The notes under the pieces were generated by a model, which saw only the letters and a program-made list of their open reading frames with translations, was not told where the DNA came from and did not search any database. Shown here piece after piece: positions 1-5,583 of a stretch of DNA of 5,583 nt (positions are counted from its first letter, which is position 1; every line of letters starts with the position of its first letter). The translations under genes and the position numbers were made by a program. Origin of the DNA: an uncultured Dermatophilus sp. (lineage in GTDB: Bacteria > Actinomycetota > Actinomycetes > Actinomycetales > Dermatophilaceae); assembly GCA_945876925.1 (NCBI GenBank), contig CAMCQD010000141.1:1-5583 (forward strand), written 5' to 3'.

Positions 1-809
1 TACCCACCGTTCCGGTTGTCCCCGTCATCCTGTGCGGAGACGTTGACACGGCCATCACCAGCGGTGACTACGCCTTGATTTTCGCCGCCTCTTTCCTCGA
101 GCGCTTCGAGAAGCAGACAGCGGCGGATGGCCTGCTCAAGTACCTCCATGTCGTCGGCAAGGTCGCAGCAGGGGAACTTCAACCCGGCGACGTCACTCCC
201 GGCCCCATGACCGCCGCCGCTGGCGTGGCGGTAGTGCGCCGCAACTTCCCCTTCCACATCGCCTACGAACTCGCCGAGAAGCTAGTGAGCCGTGCCAAGG
301 GGGTCGGCAAGAACCAAGACCCGCCATGCTCCGCCTTGGACTTCCACGTCCTGTTCGACACCACCGTCATCGACCCTGACCACCAGCTCAGCGGCTACAA
401 GGACTTCACGCAACGACCATTCCGGCTCGTCAAGCCGCCTCCCGCCGCCACCCGGGAAGGGGAACCCGTCACGTGGGAGGACACATGCCTGCGTGTCGCC
501 CGGTTCAGGGGCTTCCGGCGCCCGGGAGACGAGAGGGACCGGTGCGAGCCCTTCCCCCGTACTCGTGCTGCCCGCATTCGCAAGCTCCTGTCCGACCGCA
601 AACTGGAAGAAGCGGTGAAGCACTGGGAGGCCGCGAAGAAGGAGGCCACCATCGCCCCCGAGATCGAGAGTGGCGGCCCGACGTCGCCCTTCGACCTGCT
701 CGAGCTGGCTGACCTCCTGCCCAGCTCCTACTTGCGCCAAGCCATCGAGCGGGCATCGTCTGAGTCCACCGCGACCACAGCATCGACGCCGGAGAGGGCC
801 TGCTCATGA
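1..809 (+). CDS. cas10: Cas10 large subunit of a type III CRISPR complex, C-terminal part (5' end outside window)
   Basis: The frame is open from the first full codon at 3 to the TGA at 807-809, giving 268 residues of a larger protein; the TTG at 75 lies inside conserved palm sequence and is not a start. Visible parts: a beta strand running into C-G-D-V-D (33-47), where Cas10 second palm domains carry GGDD; the family signature AAAGVAVVRRNFPFHIAYEL followed by AEKL and an 'AK' helix end (213-300); the typical SALDFHVLFD strand (330-359); then a basic, charged helical C-terminal domain (about 561-740). Cas10 binds next to the crRNA 5' tag, and its palm normally makes cyclic oligoadenylate when target RNA is bound. 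The altered GGDD suggests that this activity is lost here (inference). The HD domain and first palm would be upstream and cannot be judged. The gene overlaps the next by 4 nt (ATGA), indicating translational coupling. Family assignment is firm; the III-D subtype comes from the neighbours. Confidence 0.9.
   Translation, partial: PTVPVVPVILCGDVDTAITSGDYALIFAASFLERFEKQTAADGLLKYLHVVGKVAAGELQPGDVTPGPMTAAAGVAVVRRNFPFHIAYELAEKLVSRAKGVGKNQDPPCSALDFHVLFDTTVIDPDHQLSGYKDFTQRPFRLVKPPPAATREGEPVTWEDTCLRVARFRGFRRPGDERDRCEPFPRTRAARIRKLLSDRKLEEAVKHWEAAKKEATIAPEIESGGPTSPFDLLELADLLPSSYLRQAIERASSESTATTASTPERACS
33..47 (+). other. Degenerate GGDD metal-binding motif of Cas10 palm 2
   Basis: The codons TGC GGA GAC GTT GAC encode C-G-D-V-D, between a hydrophobic strand (VVPVIL) and TAITSGDYAL. 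In active Cas10 proteins this turn is G-G-D-D followed by a hydrophobic residue. Here the first Gly is Cys and the second Asp is replaced by Val, with an Asp one position later. The frame is intact on both sides. Loss of metal binding and cyclase activity is an inference. Confidence 0.7.
791..797 (+). promoter_or_regulatory. Ribosome binding site for the Cas7-Cas5 fusion gene
   Basis: GGAGAGG lies inside the end of cas10, 8 nt before the ATG at 806. It supports that ATG as the start, in the ATGA overlap with the cas10 stop codon. Confidence 0.7.
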
Positions 810-2803
810 GCCACACATTCCCGTTGGCTGTCGTCTTCCGCTCCGACTGGGGCGTGTCCACCGGCATCGGCATCGCAGGCGGGGTCGATGCCGTGGTCGA
901 AAAGGACAAGCCGGACGAGAAGGATCAGCCGGGCAAGCCGGTGGTCCGCGGAACCGTCTTAACCGGCGTCGTGCGGGAGCAGGCCGCGATCGCGGCGAGC
1001 GCACTGGACGACGGAAAGGACAACGGTCCGTGGACGCGATTCGCCGGAGACCTGTTCGGCCCCGGGCCTGACGCCGACGGCAAGGAGCGTCGACATCAGC
1101 GTCACGTCATCTTCTCGGACGCGACCGTCCCTGACGGCCGGAACGTTCCCGTTCATGAGGTCGTCTCCCTGTCCATCGACGACGAGACGGGCACAGCCCG
1201 CGAGGACTTCCTGCGCTTCTTCGAGCGCGCGGGTGCGTGCCGCCTCGAAGGCACGGTGACCCTCGCCGGCGAGGACGCCGACGGGCAGCAACTGGCGTGG
1301 TCGGATGAGCAGCGCGACGCTGCCCGCTTGCTGCTGGCACTGTCCGGGCTGCTGGTGCGCGGCATCGGCTCCAACCGGTCCGACGGCGACGGCGTGTGTG
1401 ATGTCCTCATCGGGGTTGACCCCACCGGGCATGTCGATGACGCCGACCTCCTAAGCCGCGTGCGCCAGTGGTGCAGCCAGGCAATGGACCGCCTCTCGTC
1501 CACGATCCCGTCCGTCCCTCGTGCCACAAGCATCTTCGCAGTCCCCCACCTGGCTGCGCGCACCGCATCCTCACCGTCCGCTGAGCCAGCGCCCGCGGCC
1601 AGCTCCGGTTCCTCGCAGTCCGCGCAGTGGTGGTCGGCGACGCTGACGGTCAAGCTACTCACCCCGGTCGTGTCCTACGACATGCCTATGTCCAACGAGG
1701 TCCGGTCGCTGGATTTCCTGCGCGGCACGGTCCTGCTGCCCTGGGTCCACCGCCTCCTGCGGCGGGTGCTACCCGGCAACGAGGAAGTCCGCGATGCCGT
1801 CGTGCGCGGCCAGTTGCTCGTCTCCGACGCGCTGCCGGTGGTTCGTGGCGTCGCCGGGCTGCCGACGCCGCTGGTGCTGTCCACCCCGAAGGTGCGCAAA
1901 CCGAACCAGTGGTGGCGGGATGTGACGAACCGGCTGAACGCCGGGGAGCCGCAGGAGGTGCACTCACCCCTGCGCAGCGGCTTCCTCTTCCTTGGCCTTG
2001 ATATGGCGCAGCCGGAGCTGCCGGACGGACAAGAGCCGCCCGACGAGAAGCTGACTCTGTCTGGAGGGCTGGGTGTGCCCCCGCTCACCGGCCGCCAGGC
2101 CACGGCGCACTCCGCCGCGACCGGCGCCGCGAAGGATGGGGCCTTGTTCCTCGTGCGGGCCCTGCCCTCCGGACTGACGCTCCAGGCGACGGTGACACTG
2201 GCCGAGCAGCTGGCCAGCATACCGGGCGTGAGAGAAGCTCTTGCGGAATCGGTGCGCCACGAGGCACGCCTGGGCTCGCGCCGACTGAGCGGCACCTACG
2301 GCCGTACTACCTGCATGTTCTCACCCCTCGCCGCGACGACACCTCAGCCGGTCAGTCCCGGGGAGACGACCCTGTGGTTCACCTCCGACGTCCTGGCGCG
2401 CTCGGCGGCGCTCGGGCCCGGCGGCAGCCAGCAGGATCTGGTTGACACCTTCGTCCGCGCCGGCGCGCGCCTGGAGGTCTGCCGACCGACGGACGACCGC
2501 TTCACCGCCAGCATCCGCCACCGCCGGGTCGACTCGTGGTCGACGGCGGGCAGCCAGCCTCGCCCCACGCGCACGGCGATCCAGGCGGGTTCGGTGCTGC
2601 GCGTCAAGGTCCCCGATGAGGCCGCCGCCCTCGCGCTGACCAGGCTGTCGGCCACCGGTGCCGGTGACCTGACTGCCCAGGGCTACGGGCGTTTCGTCGC
2701 CGGCCACCCGCTGTTGGAGGAGGAGAGCTTCAGCCTCGGTGATCTCCGCCGCTGCGACTTCACCGGCAGCGCCGACGCCGCGACCGCCCAGGAGGAGCAG
2801 TGA
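806..2803 (+). CDS. Cas7-Csx10(Cas5-like) fusion subunit, type III-D effector
   Basis: This 665-residue protein has two RAMP domains. The N-terminal Cas7 domain (about 1-245) shows the pre-loop GGVDAVVEKD with D28 at the usual catalytic RNase position, the glycine/helix motif VVRGTVLTGVVREQ (46-59), LFG (83-85), the RHVIFSDA strand (99-106), a thumb-like HEVVSLSIDDETGTA (117-131) and a Gly-rich turn LVRGIGSNRSDGDG (183-196). A linker rich in Ala, Ser and Pro follows (about 251-275). The second domain (276 to about 640) resembles Csx10, a Cas5-group RAMP: TLTVKLLTPV, DFLRGTVLLPWVHRLL, a 'VSDALPV' strand, GLPTPL, then a C-terminal GAGDLTAQGYGRF. The Cas7 part would bind crRNA and cut target RNA; the Cas5-like part would hold the crRNA 5' tag next to Cas10. 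The Synechocystis III-Dv counterpart also carries a Cas11 segment, but only about 35 residues follow the last Gly-rich motif here, so Cas11 is not obvious. The gene overlaps cas10 by 4 nt and the next gene by 1 nt. RAMP identity is firm; the exact fusion class is less so. Confidence 0.82.
   Translation: MSHTFPLAVVFRSDWGVSTGIGIAGGVDAVVEKDKPDEKDQPGKPVVRGTVLTGVVREQAAIAASALDDGKDNGPWTRFAGDLFGPGPDADGKERRHQRHVIFSDATVPDGRNVPVHEVVSLSIDDETGTAREDFLRFFERAGACRLEGTVTLAGEDADGQQLAWSDEQRDAARLLLALSGLLVRGIGSNRSDGDGVCDVLIGVDPTGHVDDADLLSRVRQWCSQAMDRLSSTIPSVPRATSIFAVPHLAARTASSPSAEPAPAASSGSSQSAQWWSATLTVKLLTPVVSYDMPMSNEVRSLDFLRGTVLLPWVHRLLRRVLPGNEEVRDAVVRGQLLVSDALPVVRGVAGLPTPLVLSTPKVRKPNQWWRDVTNRLNAGEPQEVHSPLRSGFLFLGLDMAQPELPDGQEPPDEKLTLSGGLGVPPLTGRQATAHSAATGAAKDGALFLVRALPSGLTLQATVTLAEQLASIPGVREALAESVRHEARLGSRRLSGTYGRTTCMFSPLAATTPQPVSPGETTLWFTSDVLARSAALGPGGSQQDLVDTFVRAGARLEVCRPTDDRFTASIRHRRVDSWSTAGSQPRPTRTAIQAGSVLRVKVPDEAAALALTRLSATGAGDLTAQGYGRFVAGHPLLEEESFSLGDLRRCDFTGSADAATAQEEQ
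1556..1630 (+). other. Interdomain Ala/Ser/Pro linker between Cas7 and Csx10-like domains
   Basis: Residues 251-275 of the fusion protein are low-complexity and contain mostly Ala, Ser and Pro, with no hydrophobic pattern. They separate the end of the Cas7 fold (FAVPHLA) from the first beta strand of the Csx10-like domain (WWSATLTVKLL). Such linkers mark the fusion point of formerly separate subunits. Confidence 0.65.
2791..2797 (+). promoter_or_regulatory. Strong ribosome binding site for the Cas7-2x gene
   Basis: GGAGGAG ends 5 nt before the ATG at 2803 but only 2 nt before the in-frame GTG at 2800. The spacing decides for the ATG, which shares one base with the TGA stop of the upstream gene (TGATG). 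Confidence 0.8.
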
Positions 2804-4560
2804 TGAGCACCATCCGCTACGAGCTGACGATCCGCCTGAGGACCCAGTCGCCGCTGCACTCGGGTGGGATGGACGTGGTGGCTGACCCGACGCGCGATGG
2901 CGTCGACCGGGAGGCTGTCGCTACACGATTCACCCGCGACGCCCATGAGCGCCCGATCCTCACTGGACGCTCGGTCAAGGGGGCCGTGCGCACCGCCTGC
3001 ACCCGGTACCTGGAGAAGAACCCAGCCTCCGACGTCACCCGAATCCTGACGAAGGCGGCCCAAGGCAGGCTGTGGGGTGACAGCGGCAAGCAGTCGCCGA
3101 ACGGCACCCCTCTGCGGGCTTCCGCCTTGACCTTCCGCCCTGTCGAGATTCCCGAGGACGCGCTGATGGGTTCGCAGCTAGGCGAATCGGCCAAGGCGCA
3201 GGCGCGACGGGCCGGACCCGGCTTGCCCCGCAGGGTCGGAATCGCCCTGAACCGTTACTGGGGCGCCGTAGGTGACGGGGCGCTGTTCGTCCACGAGTTC
3301 GTCCCTCGGGATAACGCACTGACACTCGTCATCACCGCTGAGGGCATCGACGAGCCCCCGGGGAGAGGCTCGAACACCGAGCGCGGTGCCTACGAGGCAT
3401 CTGAGAAGAAGTACGCGTCAGGGCCTGCGCCTGCGGCGGAGGTCAGGCAACTCCTTGAACTCATAGTCGGACTGTTCAAGGCTGGGTTAGTCTCCTTTGG
3501 CGGGCGGCAGGGCGCGGGCTGGGGACGGGTCACGCTCGATGAAGAAAGGCCTGAGCACGAACGCTGGCGGCTCTGCGAGTACCGCCCCGGCACTCGGGGC
3601 GGCCTGCGCGCCCTGCTAGCTGGCTCCCTGCCGAGCACAGAGCTGGTGCCGGTGGACTGCGATCCCTCCGAGCACACCCGCGTGACGATCTCGTGGAAGA
3701 GTCCCACCGGGATTCTCGTGGCGGACCCGGGGCTGTCCAAGAAGGAAAAGGCCGATCTGAAAGAAGAACGCGAGGCCACCCTCGCTGAGGGCAAGGGCTC
3801 CGCCACGAAGCCCGTCCCTACCGTGCCGCTGCGCGACGCCGGAGGCGAGGATGGTCCGCTCGTCCTTCCCGGGAGCTCGGTGCGCGGGGCACTGCGCTCC
3901 CGTGCCTCCCGGATCGCGCGCACGGTGCTCGCGGGAGCCCCCGGGCAGCGACTCGACAATTGGTCAGACGAGGGGGTCCACGAGCAACTGGCGGCCGACC
4001 CCACTCTGGTGCGTGACCTGTTCGGAACCACCGAGCGGCGTGGCGCAGTCACGGTGTTCGACACCCAGGCGGGACCGTCGCCCTGTCCCCGCACGGCCAC
4101 CCACAACGCGGGCGACCGCTGGACCGGTGGCGTGGCCGAAGGCGCCCTCTACAGCGAAGAGGTCCACGACGACGCAGAGTGGGACGAGATCGTCCTCGAA
4201 CTGGATCCCGGCAGGCTGCCCGGCGATCAGAACCCGCGTCGAGCCGCCTGGTGCCTGCTGGGACTCGTCTTGGCCGAGCTGTCCACGGGCACGCTCCCTC
4301 TCGGCAGCAGGGGAACCCGGGGCCTGGGCCAGGTGGAGGTCACGGGCATCACCATTGAAGGACTGGACTGGCTCGGGCTCCCCGGGAGCGGCACCTTGAC
4401 GTTCCAGGCAGATAGCGGCCAAGGCGGGTGCGGCATCGCCGATGCCCTGCTAAAGCACCTGCAGAAGGTGAACGAGATGATCACACCGAACGACGACGCA
4501 GACGATGCCAGATGGTCGTCCTACCTCATCGAGGCCGAGGAGAAAAACCATGCCCGATGA
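2803..4560 (+). CDS. Double-Cas7 (Cas7-2x) RAMP subunit, type III-D effector
   Basis: This protein of 585 residues has two Cas7 folds in tandem. Domain 1 (about 1-250): LTIRLRTQSPLHSGG, RDAHERPILTGRSVKGAVR, 'RLWGD', a thumb-like IALNRYWGAVGDGALFVHEF, and a Gly-rich FGGRQGAGWGRV. Domain 2 (about 285-520) repeats the order: TISWKSPTGILVADPG, LVLPGSSVRGALRSRASRIA, DLFGTTERRGAVTVFD, HNAGDRWTGGVAEGALYSEE, then GSRGTRGLGQVEV. Each domain would cover one segment of crRNA and, if catalytic, cut target RNA every 6 nt. Between the first strand and the PGSS loop, domain 2 carries a Lys/Glu-rich, helix-prone insertion (about residues 310-336). A clear aspartate at the usual RNase position is not visible in either domain. 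The ATG at 2803 is chosen over GTG 2800 by the GGAGGAG site. The stop overlaps the next gene by 11 nt. A fused pair of Csm3-like proteins is another valid description. Confidence 0.87.
   Translation: MSTIRYELTIRLRTQSPLHSGGMDVVADPTRDGVDREAVATRFTRDAHERPILTGRSVKGAVRTACTRYLEKNPASDVTRILTKAAQGRLWGDSGKQSPNGTPLRASALTFRPVEIPEDALMGSQLGESAKAQARRAGPGLPRRVGIALNRYWGAVGDGALFVHEFVPRDNALTLVITAEGIDEPPGRGSNTERGAYEASEKKYASGPAPAAEVRQLLELIVGLFKAGLVSFGGRQGAGWGRVTLDEERPEHERWRLCEYRPGTRGGLRALLAGSLPSTELVPVDCDPSEHTRVTISWKSPTGILVADPGLSKKEKADLKEEREATLAEGKGSATKPVPTVPLRDAGGEDGPLVLPGSSVRGALRSRASRIARTVLAGAPGQRLDNWSDEGVHEQLAADPTLVRDLFGTTERRGAVTVFDTQAGPSPCPRTATHNAGDRWTGGVAEGALYSEEVHDDAEWDEIVLELDPGRLPGDQNPRRAAWCLLGLVLAELSTGTLPLGSRGTRGLGQVEVTGITIEGLDWLGLPGSGTLTFQADSGQGGCGIADALLKHLQKVNEMITPNDDADDARWSSYLIEAEEKNHAR
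4537..4543 (+). promoter_or_regulatory. Ribosome binding site for the Csx19-like gene
   Basis: GAGGAGA lies 6 nt before the ATG at 4550. The upstream in-frame ATG at 4505 has no purine-rich site in front of it and would add 15 residues of low-complexity basic sequence, so 4550 is the likelier start. Confidence 0.7.
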
Positions 4561-5047
4561 ACTCACGATGCCCGCACTAGAGGAAGGAACGTGGGCCTTA
4601 TCACCTGATCCTCACGCGACTCTCGTTGATGTTGTGAGGGCCGTCGCTTCTGCCGATTCCGTCGCCGGGATCGCTTATACGACGGCCGGGGCTCGCGCCA
4701 TTACTTCCGTCGCAGGAGGAAGGCTGCACAGCTCCGAGGGCGACGTTGAACTTGCTACCGTCTACGAGATGCGGCTGTGGATGACCAGCGTCACCCATAA
4801 TAGCGAGATTCTTGCCCGCGAGTGGCGGTGGGTCAATGGCTCCGGTTCGGCCGAGATTACCGTGCGGAAAACTTCAAACACGCAAGAGGATGCCACCCCA
4901 TGCTGGTACCGGAATAACGCATACCTCCAGCACGGGGCAACGCTGCCCGGCAACCCGCTGACGATGACCAGTATCGAGGTATTCACCGAGCAAGAATACG
5001 GGAACACGGTATTCGTCGACGAAGTCATGACAGGAAAGTGGGGCTGA
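4550..5047 (+). CDS. csx19: Csx19-like small subunit of the type III-D complex
   Basis: This 165-residue soluble protein has no signal peptide or membrane segment. It is called Csx19 mainly from position: in III-D loci csx19 lies among the RAMP genes, and in the III-Dv layout it falls between Cas7-2x and Cas7-insertion, as here. The sequence fits loosely: an N-terminal helix (TLVDVVRAVASA, 24-35), paired short strands around GIAYTTAGARAITSVAGGRL (40-59), a 'VYEMRLW' strand (71-77), an alternating REWRWVNGSGSAEITV (90-105), and a C-terminal VFVDEVMTGKWG. No catalytic motif is seen; a structural role in the effector is inferred. The gene starts inside the previous one (11 nt overlap) and stops 3 nt before the next start. 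Its GC content, counted by hand over 4561-5040, is about 59%, lower than in the neighbouring genes, and it has one TTA codon. It could instead be an unrelated small accessory protein. Confidence 0.6.
   Translation: MPDELTMPALEEGTWALSPDPHATLVDVVRAVASADSVAGIAYTTAGARAITSVAGGRLHSSEGDVELATVYEMRLWMTSVTHNSEILAREWRWVNGSGSAEITVRKTSNTQEDATPCWYRNNAYLQHGATLPGNPLTMTSIEVFTEQEYGNTVFVDEVMTGKWG
5039..5043 (+). promoter_or_regulatory. Weak ribosome binding site for the terminal RAMP gene
   Basis: TGGGG lies 7 nt before the ATG at 5051; an AGGA at 5032-5035 is 15 nt away, which is too far. With only 3 nt between the csx19-like stop and this ATG, translation probably depends on coupling to the upstream gene. 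Confidence 0.4.
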
Positions 5048-5050
5048 CCA

Positions 5051-5583
5051 ATGGCTGACTTCGAGGCATTCCACTCCGCCGTCAACCGAATTCCAGTGCT
5101 GCGCCCAAAGACCACTCAGGCCGCTGCTCTGGGAAACCTCTCACAAGACCTTTTCACTGACGGACCAGCACCAGCTCACGATCACCTCGCTCCTGATCGC
5201 TGGTCCGGCTCCATTGACCTGGAGATGACGGTGCGCACGCCACTGGTCTTCGGCGAGCAGAGCGAGGAGAACGGGAGAACCTACGTCGATCTTCCTCGTG
5301 ATCGGCACGGCAATCTCGTCATGCCGCCAACCATGGTCAAGGGCATGATCTCCCGTGCGTACGAGACGCTCACGTGTTCGCGCTTCCGCGTCTTCGGGGA
5401 TGTGGCGAACGAAGGTGGCTTCCACCGCACCACCGACGATCATTCAGCGCCGCTTACCTACCGGGCCGATCCGGCCGCTGCAAACGAACTCGTTCCTGGG
5501 CGCATCTGTGAGACCGATGGCGGCGGACTCGGAGTCGAGATTCTTGATGGTTTCGGGAAGAATGCGCAAGTTGCCCTGATCCG
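5051..5583 (+). CDS. RAMP protein of the TIGR03986 / Cas7-insertion type, N-terminal part (3' end outside window)
   Basis: The frame is open from the ATG at 5051 to the window edge, 177 codons and two bases, with no stop. After a 40-residue lead come AHDHLAPDRWSGSIDLEMTV and RTPLVFGE, the first RAMP strand, then TYVDLPRDRHGNLVMPPTMV and KGMISRAYETLTCSRFRVFG. The last block is the RAMP glycine/helix motif in the form typical of TIGR03986 proteins, where the helix reads like 'KGMxRxxYExxTxSRFxVF'. A later 'PAAANELVPGRI' also fits that family. D80, before the PPTMVKG loop, is a candidate catalytic residue. Family members are large, so most of the protein, including any insertion and the C-terminal Gly-rich turn, is missing. 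It would be the last Cas7-like subunit covering the crRNA 3' part in a III-Dv complex. Which subtype name applies is inferred from the order of the genes. Confidence 0.82.
   Translation, partial: MADFEAFHSAVNRIPVLRPKTTQAAALGNLSQDLFTDGPAPAHDHLAPDRWSGSIDLEMTVRTPLVFGEQSEENGRTYVDLPRDRHGNLVMPPTMVKGMISRAYETLTCSRFRVFGDVANEGGFHRTTDDHSAPLTYRADPAAANELVPGRICETDGGGLGVEILDGFGKNAQVALI

Noticed and set aside
39..47. Sequencing error as the reason for the lost GGDD
   Set aside because: Restoring G-D-D would need several substitutions or a swap of two codons with the frame kept; a single-base error does not explain it. Raw reads could still settle this.
75..77. TTG at 75 as the start of the first gene
   Set aside because: The same frame is open to the window edge, and the upstream residues include the palm strand and the GGDD-position motif, so the gene begins outside the window.
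1675..2295. Long open frame of 206 codons on the minus strand
   Set aside because: It lies wholly within the Csx10-like coding region, is rich in Arg, Ser and Pro as expected of high-GC shadow frames, and has no recognisable domain.
3390..4106. Open frame of 238 codons on the minus strand
   Set aside because: It is antisense to Cas7-2x, whose motifs are clear. Its Arg/Ser/Pro-rich composition is typical of a shadow frame.
4505..4549. ATG at 4505 as the start of the Csx19-like gene
   Set aside because: It has no ribosome binding site and adds only low-complexity basic residues read from the overlapping end of Cas7-2x; the ATG at 4550 has GAGGAGA at good spacing.
5141..5443. Minus-strand (5141-5443) and plus-strand (5355-5579) small frames near the end
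   Set aside because: Both overlap the RAMP frame that starts at 5051, which carries family motifs and stays open to the window edge.
1..5583. CRISPR array, tRNA, IS element or terminator
   Set aside because: No regularly spaced direct repeats, transposase motifs or inverted terminal repeats were seen, and there is no intergenic space longer than 3 nt.

Overview
This window lies inside a densely packed, single-strand (+) operon encoding the effector subunits of a type III CRISPR-Cas system. The best match I can make by eye is a type III-D complex, specifically the 'III-Dv' layout known from the cyanobacterium Synechocystis: Cas10, then a Cas7-Cas5 fusion, a double Cas7 (Cas7-2x), Csx19 and a Cas7 with an insertion. 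This is recognised from motifs, gene order and architecture; no database search was run. The high GC content (about two-thirds in most of the window), GGAGG-type ribosome binding sites and 1-11 nt gene overlaps suggest a high-GC actinobacterium, but the genus cannot be told.

Layout: 1-809 is the 3' end of cas10, whose start lies upstream. It carries the end of the second palm domain and the helical C-terminal domain. 806-2803 is a 665-residue fusion of an N-terminal Cas7 domain and a Csx10/Cas5-like domain joined by an Ala/Ser/Pro linker. 2803-4560 is a protein with two tandem Cas7 domains. 4550-5047 is a small Csx19-like protein. 5051-5583 is the 5' part of a further RAMP gene of the TIGR03986/Cas7-insertion kind, which runs off the window. 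No stretch over about 10 bases is non-coding, so there is no room here for a promoter, terminator, CRISPR array or RNA gene. Cas1, Cas2, Cas6, a repeat array and any ancillary CARF effector would have to lie outside.

How the genes work together (inference from the family): the Cas7 domains would form the crRNA-binding backbone, the Cas5-like domain would cap the crRNA 5' tag next to Cas10, and Cas7 active sites would cut bound target RNA. The Cas10 palm motif, normally GGDD, reads C-G-D-V-D, so cyclic oligoadenylate signalling may be lost and the complex may act mainly as an RNA endonuclease. No clear Cas11 segment is visible in the Cas7-Cas5 fusion, and the predicted catalytic aspartate is clear in only one of the three complete Cas7 domains. 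These points make it a possible divergent form of the III-Dv architecture.
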